From Haplomitrium mnioides (Eukaryota; Marchantiophyta; Haplomitriopsida; Calobryales), in NCBI GenBank assembly GCA_049999725.1, contig JBNGIS010034674.1:18469-39819 (forward strand): a stretch of 21,351 bases of DNA, written 5' to 3'. The notes under the pieces are model-generated. The model saw nothing but the letters and a program-made list of their open reading frames with translations. It was not told the DNA's origin and made no database searches. Of the stretch, positions 1 through 9,840 are shown in pieces. The first letter of the stretch is position 1. Every line of letters starts with the position of its first letter. Position numbers and translations under genes: made by a program.

Positions 1-2
1 CT

Positions 3-236
3 ATCTATATTCCTCAGAGGGTTTTGGAGATGGCTTCCTTGCCATCCAATGTGACTGAGTCACAAATAGTATTTGCGTACCACAAGGAACCTGTTCCTCC
101 TGGTACTGCAGGTGCTTCTGGTGACTCTGTGGTGATATCGGGGACTGCAAAGTCTCGTCAGGATTCTCTAGCATCTGTAGATGCTCAGCCAGTAGATGTA
201 GATGAGACAATTCCTCCGGAAGAGGAGATTGTTTGA
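3..236 (+). CDS. 3' end of an unidentified reading frame
   Basis: The frame is open from the window edge to a TGA at 234-236, followed directly by an in-frame TAA. It therefore reads as the C-terminal 77 residues of something larger, with no start visible. The segment contains IVFAYHKEPVPPGT, then a Ser/Ala/Asp-rich stretch, and it ends in a strongly acidic tail (DVDETIPPEEEIV). No catalytic or binding motif is visible and I do not recognise the family. The tail looks like a disordered acidic C-terminus. A candidate AATAAA poly(A) signal lies 28 bp downstream. It could be the last exon of a host gene or the end of a mobile-element ORF. Its position upstream of the DUF7869 remnant on the same strand leaves open that both belonged to one element. 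Confidence 0.4.
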   Translation: MYIPQRVLEMASLPSNVTESQIVFAYHKEPVPPGTAGASGDSVVISGTAKSRQDSLASVDAQPVDVDETIPPEEEIV

Positions 237-801
237 TAAAATATTTGTACTATTTTCCTTTATAATAAATTTTATTTTTTCTAAATCTTTTTTGCAAAAA
301 ATTTCATCTCAGTGTTCTTTCATTTTACTACAAGTCTTTCATCAAGATTCCATTTATTTCTCTTAAGAATAAGTTGACCCTTTTGATAGTCCAAGAATGG
401 TTTGATCTCAATTTCTAATCTCAGAATTATATATAGGTTTTGCACATTGTTTAGTGTCTTTGCACATTTTAGAATTTGTAGTTCTTCTCTGGTTCCCTTG
501 CACGCTTAAGCTATGCAATTGTTGTTCAAAGTATCGGCACCCATTTGTCAAAGGGTTCTTGTTCAATGTCCATGCTTGCATAGGCTGTAGGGTTCTTCTT
601 TAGATGCTTGGCGTGTTTTTGCTGTTGGATTGTAGTTGAAAGTCCATGCGTGCATGGCTTCGTTGTTCTTGTTCAGAGTGAAAGCAAGCAGAGTATTTAG
701 GATTCTTGTTCGGAGTCTATGCGTGCATAGGCTTTACGGTTGTGGTTTGGAGTTTATGCTTGCATAGACTTTGTTGGCTACGATGCTCCAAGTCAGGTTT
801 A
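237..801. repeat. non-coding AT-rich stretch with degenerate short repeats
   Basis: No credible coding frame is present. From about 545 to 790 a loose pattern recurs: a TTCTTGTTC-like phrase (for example 556-564, 666-674 and 704-712) followed by an imperfect palindrome of the type CTATGCGTGCATAG. The palindromes are at 570-584, 644-657, 717-730 and 755-766, spaced about 40 to 75 bp. The phrase GTTCAAAGTATCGG near 523-536 resembles the repeat-end sequence at 1007-1023. These are best read as remnants of the repeat family that reappears at 1024-1165, 3700-4669 and 15447-16566. The stretch is cut by the N gap. Confidence 0.5.
264..269 (+). promoter_or_regulatory. candidate poly(A) signal AATAAA
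   Basis: A canonical AATAAA hexamer sits 28 bp after the double stop of the reading frame ending at 236, in AT-rich sequence. The position suits a plant near-upstream element, but such hexamers are common by chance in sequence this AT-rich. Confidence 0.3.
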
Positions 802-901
802 NNNNNNNNNNNNNNNNNNNNNNNNNNNNNNNNNNNNNNNNNNNNNNNNNNNNNNNNNNNNNNNNNNNNNNNNNNNNNNNNNNNNNNNNNNNNNNNNNNN
901 N
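802..901. other. assembly gap (100 N)
   Basis: There are exactly 100 ambiguous bases, the conventional placeholder for a gap of unknown size. Translations that span it are not real. It lies between the degenerate palindrome repeats and the first inverted-repeat block, so the outer edge of the left repeat copy may be missing. Confidence 0.98.
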
Positions 902-1448
902 GAAAAGAAGATTTTAGTCTTAAATTTGATGTTTTTGAATGACAAATCTTCGAAAAACAAAATTTGATTGCCAAGTGAAACATGAACTCAGTAGCGGTTC
1001 CTAGTTCAAAGTAGCGGATGTTACATAGGACTTGTTCTTGTTTCTTTTAAAACCAGTTGCAACAATAGTCAAATGAAGCCATGATATTGGTGTTGTTGCT
1101 TTGGTTCTATGTGCGCATACAGTCAGTTGTTGTCTCCACTCATCCTATGCGCACATAAGATGTGTTTTTGTTTTCCTAATCTTTTGCGAACAAAGAGTCC
1201 AATCTACCTTTGAAACTATACTTCCAGTTTGTGACCCTTTGTTAGCAAATCTTGTTTTTCTCCTTTAAACCTTTTGTTTACTTTAATTCAAATAGATTTT
1301 CCTTTATTTAAATTACTGAAAGTTTATTTTTAATCTTTTACAAAGTTTTCACTTCTACCAATCCAAGAATTTGTTTAAGATGATTTGAATATTTTTAGCA
1401 CTTGAGGTCGTCATTTGAAGTTCCAAACATCGACATATATTTTATTGA
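902..1448. other. non-coding spacer upstream of the DUF7869 remnant
   Basis: No coding frame is recognised. 990-1023 resembles the end of the repeat arm found at 4640-4669 and, inverted, at about 15437-15475. 1024-1165 matches the outer part of the right inverted-repeat arm and carries two imperfect palindromes (1108-1119 and 1146-1157). 1166-1448 is AT-rich with nothing recognisable. It may hold the 5' flank or an eroded N-terminus of the downstream pseudogene. Confidence 0.45.
1024..1165 (+). repeat. inverted-repeat block, outer part of left copy
   Basis: This block is similar to the reverse complement of about 16404-16560. Shared landmarks are CATAGGACTTGTTC against CATAGGATTTGTTC, then TTCTTTTAAAAC, CCATGATATTG, GTTGTTG, a TATGTGCGCATA/TATGCGCGCATA palindrome, and ACTCATCCTA. 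In the right arm this block runs straight into sequence matching 3764 onward. In the left copy 2.6 kb containing the DUF7869 remnant lies between. Confidence 0.65.
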
Positions 1449-3218
1449 ACTACTTTTATGTCTTTCTTGCTTTGTAATAATGCAGTCAAATATAATCACC
1501 AATTGTTTCTTCATCGTGACCAACAAATGAAAGAAATAACAAAACTTGCAAACCACCGAAGAAAATATTATGCCGATGATCAAAAGTACTTGGAAGTTGT
1601 CATTGATGGAATGGATAAGAAGAAAATTGCTATTTGACACTAGCCTTTGCCACCAAAAAACATTGATAAAGATTGTTTGGTGGGTGTGCATGTTGTTGTT
1701 GCCTCAATATTCAATCATGCTCTTCGGCCTTCTTAATCTACGGAAACTTGAGAAGCGATTTTAATTTGATGGTTACTATGCTTAACAAAAATATTATGTG
1801 ACTTTGAAAGGCCGCTACCTTCAACTTTGTATCTTCAGTTGGACAACACAACAGGAGAGAATAAGAATTCTATCTTATTTCGATATCTTAGTCTCCTTAT
1901 TGCTAAGAATGCTTTTCGAAAAATCAAGGTGGGATTTCTCATGGTTGGCTATACTCATGATCAAATTGATCAAATGTTCAACTGATTCTTAAAATGTTTG
2001 AAACGTGTCAAAGCTTTCACGATTACGAGTCTTAGTAAGGCGCTTCAATTATCCTAAAATCCTAAATCTCAGGTAACTCTTTTGTTGGAAACTTGGGATT
2101 TCAAAAACATTTTTGCAACAACGTCCCTCTCTAGTTCAAAGGATACATGATATTATCTTTAAGAAACAATTCAAGTTCCAATTGAATGATTCCAAGGCAA
2201 AGATTTGGACCAAATGGCTTTCAACATATGAATTTTGGCTACATCGGGATGGTATTTGTCAACTCAAAAGACTACCTCAAGTGGAAAAAACAATTCAGCT
2301 CAATGTTGATTCCTCTCAAGCCATATTATGAAATCAAAAGATCTCAAAAGGAAGAAAGAAAAGTTGATGTCAAGAAAGTGGTCTTTGCAATAAAGGACAA
2401 CATAAGTAAGAACTACTACAAGTTCTTTACAGATTCTGATATTCAATGGTAGAATGACTTTTTCCTTGCCCAACAAGAGATTGCGACCTACATCCTTGAA
2501 AAAAAAGACGAGGACTCAAAGCAAAATTTACCTTTCCACCTTCACAACCGTCAAACACTTGTAATGATTCTCAAAATGTTTGTATAGGTTCTCAACTTCA
2601 CGCTCAACAAACAAAAGAAGATACTCTAGTATAACAAATACTTTCTACATGTCGAGCAATTTATGATGGAGCACCTAGGATGCGAGAAGGGACTCTTTTG
2701 CACAACACTCGATATAGACACAAATTCGGCAATCTACATGAGATGAAAGCTAGAATGTTTATTTGTGTTGTTGCATCTATGGATCCAAAAGGCATACCAT
2801 TTTGTGTTGCCAAAGTTCTCAAAGTTTTGTCATTTGATGAGGAAGATCTCCCAAACCCAAAACGAGTACATATTCAATGGTTTTCTTGTGAGGTTGAGGA
2901 TGCATTTTTTGGACAATACTTCCAAAAAAAAATAGCAGCAACAAAAGGGAAACGCAAATCCAAGTTACATATTGATGTACTTGATGTGACACAAATCACA
3001 ATTTTGTCTTTTGATTTTCTTCTTACACAAAAAAACCAATTGAGAAAACCACTCTAGCTACTATTAAATCAAATCTATTTGAGAACGAAAGACAAAAAGC
3101 TCTCATTCTTGAAATGTTTCAAACAAATTCAATCATTGTCATTAACATTGAGATAGATCAAGTAAATCTTCATGAATCTTTTGAAGCTGAATCTGAAGAA
3201 GTCAAGACGATTGGATAA
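1449..3218 (+). pseudogene. decayed DUF7869-family gene (possibly transposase-derived)
   Basis: One frame from 1449 to 2150 carries the recognisable core. HRRKYYADDQKYLEVVIDGMD and LPPKNIDKDCLVGVHVV are followed by YLQLDNTTGENKN, then KVGFLMVGYTHDQIDQMF, then LKRVKAFTITSLSKAL and ETWDFKNIF. This order matches my recollection of DUF7869 proteins in plants and other eukaryotes. Their function is not established. The spaced acidic motifs (IDGMD, LQLDN, THDQID) resemble an RNase H-fold DDE enzyme, which is inference. The frame has stops at 1635, 1641, 1734, 1749, 1767, 1983, 2055 and 2148. Coding then shifts frame near 2150-2190, again before 2680, and again near 3057, ending at TAA 3216-3218. 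It is not translatable. It lies in the left repeat copy and is absent from the right one. Confidence 0.7.
2680..3057 (+). pseudogene. C-terminal segment of the DUF7869 remnant, longest surviving open frame
   Basis: This 125-residue open stretch lies in another frame from the 1449-2150 core, so it survives from the same decayed gene and is not a separate gene. An in-frame stop lies just upstream and the first ATG is probably an internal Met. It contains GIPFCVAKVLKVL, an acidic linker, then RVHIQWFS. That hydrophobic-then-Trp pattern resembles the small beta-barrel (BAH/Tudor-like) segments of chromatin readers, but this is weak and unproven. After its TAG a further fragment continues in a third frame (3062-3218, ending in EAESEEVKTIG), indicating a frameshift near the stop. 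Confidence 0.5.
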
Positions 3219-3763
3219 AATAATTTAAAATTTTTATTGTATATTGTGTATTTTCAATTATATTGTAATTTAAGATTATTTTCTTATAAAGTACGTGAGA
3301 ATATTATGAAGCAATTTGTTGAATTTATTTGCCACCTTGAACTTTTTAGTTTAAATTGTTCCAAGTTGAATGTTATTCTTTGTAAATGAAACTTGAATTT
3401 TTAGTTAATATTTTCATTTGCTTTGTAAAATATTTTCTTATCTATAATGTAAATATGTTGTTTTCAATTTTAGTGCTTGCTAGAAGAGTTTAAGCTTATT
3501 GTATTGCTAAAGCATCTGCCCAAACTTACTGCTTATTTTTTGCTTGTAAGGACTTTGATGTATAACTTAAAATCTTTGGCGCGCTTTGACTCAGATGTAG
3601 AGCTTTATGCCCATTTTACTTTTAGATTCTGAATCAAAAAACAAAATCTTTCGTGTGCATAGAGCTTGTTGCAAAAAATACAACATTTATCGTATGAACC
3701 CTATGCATGCATAGGCTTTGATTTGCAAGTCAAAACATTGTGCATTCAAAAACTCTTCTGCGG
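3219..3763. other. non-coding AT-rich spacer with one perfect palindrome
   Basis: This is the 3' flank of the DUF7869 remnant. It is strongly AT-rich with no coding frame and no recognised element. It contains the perfect 16-bp palindrome at 3700-3715. It belongs to the 2.6 kb that the left repeat copy has and the right copy lacks. Confidence 0.5.
3700..3715. repeat. perfect 16-bp palindrome CCTATGCATGCATAGG
   Basis: The sequence is its own reverse complement. It belongs to the family seen at 570-584, 644-657, 717-730, 755-766, 1108-1119, 1146-1157, 16456-16467 and 16541-16566. Its core CATG would derive from CGCG by two CpG-type transitions. No function can be assigned. Confidence 0.85.
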
Positions 3764-4669
3764 AACATAAAACCTAGGTTCTTGATAGTCTTTGTTGTGG
3801 AGTATTTAGATGGCGAGTTTGGATTCCTATGCATGAATAAGACTTTGGGGTGGAAGTCCAAGCCTTCCATACGTTCTACTTCTCATATACAACCATTAAG
3901 CTTCTATATACAAAGACTATTGGTTAGAACTTAGTTTCTACACAAGTCATAGACTCTTGTGTAGAACTCGAAACCTTTGTTTAGTAGAGTCAAATCAAAA
4001 ACTTGGAGATGTTTCTTGTTTGCACTCTTAATTCAATCTCTTTATCCATGGCCTTTTTGATTATCAACTATGACTCTTTTGTGCATATGCTTCGTTGAAT
4101 TATAAAATATTTTTAAATGTTGAAACCTTTTTTTTAATCCTACTTTAACTTTTGCATGCATGGATTTTCAACTGTAAATGAAAGCTTCTTTCTTGCTTGA
4201 ACTTGAAAATAGAACTCCTATATCCATGCAATGTTTCGTTTTGTTGGTTTTTGTATCTACGATTGCAAACCCATTCCCTTGACTTCTAGTCTGCTTGGGT
4301 TTTTTCCTCATGTTTTGCAATTTTTTTCCCAAAAAAAAGATTCAAAGAGCACTATGTCTATGCGTGTCTAGAGTTTCTGCAACCAAACATATTTCAAAAT
4401 AGTTTCTTGTGACGTGTATTTCAATTTTTGGGCTTTGAGTTGTAATCAATATATTCATAAAAACTAATAATATTATTTGATTTTGCATAAAATTTTGACT
4501 CTTGCTCTATAATGCTTGTTGAAACGGCCAAAAATGATTCTAAAAAAGTCATGTACTTTTTGTTTTTTTAAAACAACCTCGTTTTTTATGCTTTTTGAGC
4601 TCAAAACCCATAATTTTCCCTTAAAAAAAAAGGTTCTTGTTTTGAGTAGCTTGTTTATGGTTCAAAGTA
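3764..4669 (+). repeat. inverted-repeat arm, left (main part)
   Basis: This arm is collinear with the reverse complement of about 15447-16403, by eye roughly 80-85% identical with small indels. Landmarks found in both are GTCTTTGTTGTGGAG, GGAAGTCCAAGCCTTCCA, TTCTACTTCTCATATA, GATGTTTCTTGTTT, AATATTTTTAAATG, ATCCATGCAATGTTTC, CTTTTTGAGCTCAAAA and TTTTGAGTAGC. The arm ends at TTCAAAGTA (4661-4669), exactly where the minisatellite starts. Short open frames in it are not conserved in the other arm, so it is probably non-coding repeat DNA. Confidence 0.8.
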
Positions 4670-6207
4670 ACAACTGGTAAGCTCAATGCTAAACAACAAA
4701 TGCTCAAAGTTGGATGCTCGATAACAATTACTCAAAGACGAGTGTGGAATGAAGAACATAAGGCTTGTGAACAAATACTCAAAGTCGGATATTCAATAGC
4801 AAATCCTTAGAGTCAGATGCTCGACAACAAATGCTTAATGTTGGATGCTCGACAACAAATGCTCAAAATTGGATGCTCGATAACAAATGCTTAAAGTCGA
4901 ATGCTCGATAACACTTCCTCAAAAATGAATGTGAAAGTAAAAAAAAAAAAAGGCTTTTTAACAAATGCTCCAAGTTAGATGCTTAATAACAAATGCTCAA
5001 AGTCAAGTACTTGATAACAATTCCTCAAAGTCAGATGCTTGATAACAAATTATTAAAGTCGGATGCTCGATAAAAACTACTCAAAGACCAATGTGGAAGG
5101 AAGAACACGAGGCTTGTCAGCAAATCCTCAAAGTCAGATGCTCGATAGCAAATGCTCAAAGTCAGATGCTCAATAACAAATGCTTGATAACAAATGCTCA
5201 AAACCAAGTACTCAACAACAGCTCCTCAAAGACGAATGTGGAAGAAAGAACACGAGGCTTGTAAACAAATGCTCAAAAATGGATACTCAACAACATATGT
5301 TCAAAGTAAGATGCTTGATAACAAATGCTCAAAGTCAGATGCACAATAACAATAGTCAAAGTTGAATGCTCGACAACAAATGCTCAAAGTCAAATGCTCG
5401 ATAACAATTTCTCAAAGTCGGACACTTGATAATAGATGCTCAATGTCGGATGCTCGATAACAGCTACTCCAAGACAAATGTCAAAGGAAGAACATGAGGC
5501 TTCCTAGCAAATGCTCAAAGTTGGATGCTTGATAAAAAAATGTTCAAAGTCACATGGTCAATAGCAAATGGTCTAAGTTGGATGTTCGATAGCAACTACT
5601 CAAAAATGAATGTGGAAGTAAGAACACAAGGCTTGTTAACAAATGCTCAAAGTTGGATGCTCGATAACAAATGCTCAACATCAGATGCTCAATAACAACT
5701 ACTCAAAGATGAATGTGAAAGGAAGAACACGAGGCTTGTTAACAATTGCTCTAAGTCAGATGCTCTATAACAAATGCTCAAAATAAGATGCTTGATTACA
5801 AATACTCAAAGTCGGATGCTCGATAACAAATGCTCAAAGTCAAATGCTTGATAACAAATGCTCAATGTCGGATGCTCGATAACAACTACTCCAAGACGAA
5901 TGTGGAAGGAAGAACACGAGGCTTGTTAACAAATGCTCGATAAAAAAATGTTCAAAGTCAGATGGTCAACAACAAGTACTCAAAAACAAATATGGAAGGA
6001 AGAACACGAGGCTTGTTAACAAATGCTCAAAGTCACATGCTCGATAGCAAATGCCCATAGTCGATTTCTTGATAAGAAATTCTCAAACTGAAATGCTTGA
6101 AAACAAATGCTTAAAAAGAGATGTTTGACAAGAAATGCTCAAAATCATATGTAGAATAACAAGTGCTCAAAATGAGATACTCGATAACAAATGCTCAAAG
6201 TCGGAAC

Positions 6208-9200
6208 ATGAGGCTTCTTAACAAATGCTCAAAGTGGAATGCTCGACAACAAATGCTAAAAGTTGAATGCTTGATGACAATTGCTCAAAGTGGGATGTTC
6301 GATGGCAAATGCTTAGTGTTGAATGCTCGATACAACTACTCAAAGATGAATGTAGAAGGAAGAGCACAAGGCTTGTTAACAAATGCTTAAAGTCACATGC
6401 TCGATAGCAAATGCTCAAAATCATATGCTTGATAACAAATGCTCATCATGAAATGCTCGATATCAATTGCTCAAAGCCGAGTGCTCGACAACAACTGCTC
6501 AAAGACAAATGTGCAAAGAACAACACAAGGCTTGTTAACAAATGCTGAAAGTCAGATGCACAATAACAAATGCTCAAAGTAAGATGCTTGATAACAAATG
6601 CTCAAAATTGAGTGCTCGATAACAACTGCTCAAAGACAAACATAGAAGGAAGAATACAAAGCTTGTTAATAAATGCTCAAAGTCGGTTGCTCGATCACAA
6701 ATGCTCAAAATCAGATGCTCAAATACAAATGCTCAAAGTTGAGTGCTATATAACAATTTCTCAAAGACCAATGTGGGAGGAAGAATATGAAGCTTGTCAA
6801 CAAATGCTCAAAGTTGGATGCTCGATAACAAATGCTCAAAGTCGGATGTTTGAGAACAAATACTCAAAGTATGATGCTCAATAACAAATGCTTAAAGTGA
6901 GATGCTCAATAACGATTGCTCAAAGTAAGATGCTTGATAGCAAATGCTCAAAGTTGGATGCTCGATAACAAATGCTCAATGTTGGATGTTTAATAACAAC
7001 TACTCTGAGATGAATGTGGAAGAAAGAACATGATGCTTGTTAGCAAATGCTCAAAGTCAAATGCTCGATAACAAATACTCAAAGTCGGATGCTTGATAAC
7101 AAATGCTCAAAGTAGAGTGCTTAATAACAACGTCTAAAAGATGAATGTGGAAGGAAGAACACAAGGCTTGTTAACAAATACTCACATTCAAATGTTCAAT
7201 AACAAATGCTCAAAGTCAGATCCTCCATAACAAGTGCTCAACGTCGAATGCTCGATAAAAAATGTTCAAAGTTAGATGGTCGACAACAAATTCTCCAAGT
7301 TGGATGCTCGATAACAACTACTCAAAAACAAAAATGGAAGGAAGAACACAAGGCTTGCTAAGAAATGCTCAAAGTCAGAGGCTCTATAGCAAATGCTTAG
7401 ATACGGTACTTGATAACAAATGCTCAAAGTTAGCTGCTCCATAGAAAATGCTAAAAAACATATGCACGACAACAAATGCTCAAAGTTGGATGCTCACAGT
7501 CCAATGCTAGACAACAAATGGTCAAAGTTGGATGCTCAAATTTGGGTGCTCAATAACAAATGCTCAAATTTGGATGCTCGATAACAAATGATTAAAGTTA
7601 GATGCTTGATAACAAATGCTCAAAGTAAGATGCACGATAGCAAATGCTCAAAGTTGGTTGCTTAACAACAAATGCTCAATGTCAAATGCTTAACAACAAC
7701 TACTCAAAGACGAATGTGGAAGGAAGAACACGATGCTTTTTAACAAATGCTCGAAGTCAGATGCTCGATAACAAATCTTCAAAGTCAGATGCTCGATAAC
7801 AAATGCTCAAAGTCAGATGCTTGATAACAAATGTTCAGAGTTGAGTGCCTGACAACAACGTCTAAAAGATGAATGTGGAACAAAGAACATGAGGCTTCAA
7901 AACAAATGCTCAGAGTCGGATGTTCAATAACAAATACTCAAAGTAAAATGCTCCATAACAAGTGCTCAACGTTGGATTCTCGATAAAAATGTTCAAATTT
8001 AGATAGTTGACAACAAATGCTCCAAGTTGGATGCTCGATAACAACTACTCATAAACAAATGTGGAAGGAAGAACATGAGGCTTGTTAAGAAATGCTCAAA
8101 GTTGGATGCTCAATAGAAAAAGCTTAGATACAATACTTGACAACACATGCTCAAAGTCAACTACTCGATAAGAAATGATAAAAAGTGGATGCTCGACAAC
8201 AAATACTCAGAGTCAGATGCTCGATGACAAATACTCAAAGTTGGATGCTCGATATCAAATCCTCAAAGTAGGATGGTCGACAATAAGTGGTCAAAAATGA
8301 ATGTGGAAAGAAGAGCATAAGGCTTGTTAACAAATGCTCAAAGTCAGATGCTTGATAGCAAGTTCTCACAATCGAATGCTCAACAACAAATGCTCAAAGT
8401 CGGATGCTTGAAAACAAATGCTAAGAGTCAAATGTTTGACAACAAATGCTCATAGTTGCATGCTTGACAACAAATGCTCAAAGTTGGATGCTCAACACAA
8501 GTTGCTCAAAGACAATTGTGCAACGAAGAGCCAAGGCTTGTTAGCAAACTCTCACATTCAGATGCTTGATAGAAAATGCTCACATATGGATGCTAAATAA
8601 CAAATGCTCAAAGTTGGATGCTCAATAACAAATGCTCAAAGTTGGATGCTCAATAACGAGTGCTCAAAGTTAGATGCTTGATAAGAAATACTCGAATTCC
8701 AATGCTCGATAACAAATGCTCAAAGTGAGATGTTTCATAAAAAATGCTTAAAGTAGGATGCTCGATAAGAATGCTCAAAGTTGGATGCTTGATGACAAGT
8801 GCTTAAAGAATAATGTGGAAGGAAGAACACGATGCTTGTTAACAAATGCTCAAAATCGAATACTTGATAACAAATGTTCAAAGTCGCATGCTCAATAATG
8901 AATGCTCAAAGTCGAGTGCTTGACAACAATTGCTCAAAGACAAATGTGGAAGGATGAACACGAGGCTTGTTAACAAATGCTCAAATTTGAGTACTCAAAA
9001 ACAATTGCTACAAGACGAATGTGGAAGAAAGATTTTTCTTAACAAATGCTCAAAGTCAAATGCTAGATAAAAAATGCCTAAAGTCGGATGCTAGATCACA
9101 AATGCTCAAAATTGAGTGCTCTATGACAATTGCTCAAAGTTGAATGTGGAAGTAATAAAATGACGCTTCTTAACAAATCCTCAAAATCGGATGCTCGATA

Positions 9201-9760
9201 ACAAATGCTGAAAGTCAGATGCTTGATAACAAATGCTCAAAGTTGGATGCTCGATCACAAATGCTTAGAGTTGAATGCTTGATAAAACAATGCTTAAAGT
9301 CACATGCTCAATAGCAAATGCTCAAAATTGTATACTCGATAACAACTACTCCAATATTAAAGTGAAAGTAGGAAGTCGAAGCTTGTTAATAAATGCTCAA
9401 AGTTTGATGCTCGATAAGAAATGCTCGATGTGAGATGCTCGACAACAAATGTTCAAAGTTGAGTGCTCAAAGACGAATGAGGAAGGAAAAACACAAGGCT
9501 TGTTAACAAATGCTCAAAATTGGATGCACGATGGTAAATGCTCAAAGTCAGATGCTCCATCATAAATGCTAAAAGTCGAATGCTTGATTACAAATTCTCA
9601 ACATTGGATGCTCGATAAAAAATATTCAAAGCTAGATGGTCGATAAAAAATGCTCCAAGTTGGATGATCAATAACAACTACTCAAAAACGAATATGGAAG
9701 GAAGAACACGAGGCTTGTAAAAAAAGCTCAAAGCTAGGTGCTCGATAACAAATGCTCAAA
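6208..9760 (+). repeat. duplicated minisatellite block, copy A
   Basis: This block is collinear with 9841-13345. Diagnostic variants occur in both copies in the same order: GGGATGTTCGATGGC (6292/9922), GTTCAAAGTTAGATG (7264/10918), CTCAACACAAGT (8491/12089), GAAAGATTTTTCTTAAC (about 9027/12598) and GCTCAAAGCTAGGTG (9726/13297). The start is placed where collinearity with 9841 begins, and both edges are accurate only to a few tens of bases. It contains an internal repeat of about 728 bp: CGTCTAAAAGATGAATG at 7131 and again at 7859. Confidence 0.8.
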
Positions 9761-9840
9761 GTCGAATGCTTGATAATAAATGCTCAAAGTCAAATGCTTG
9801 ACAACAACCACTCCAAGACAAATGTAGAAGGAAGAACAAG

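Noticed and set aside
706-983. Open frames spanning the 100-N gap
   Set aside because: They exist only because N codons are read through. The flanks show no coding signal.
1395-1691. 98-codon minus-strand open frame
   Set aside because: It is the antisense shadow of the DUF7869 remnant, whose + strand translation matches a known family pattern.
3740-3934. 64-codon open frame at the start of the left repeat arm
   Set aside because: It is not preserved in the right arm and has no recognisable motif.
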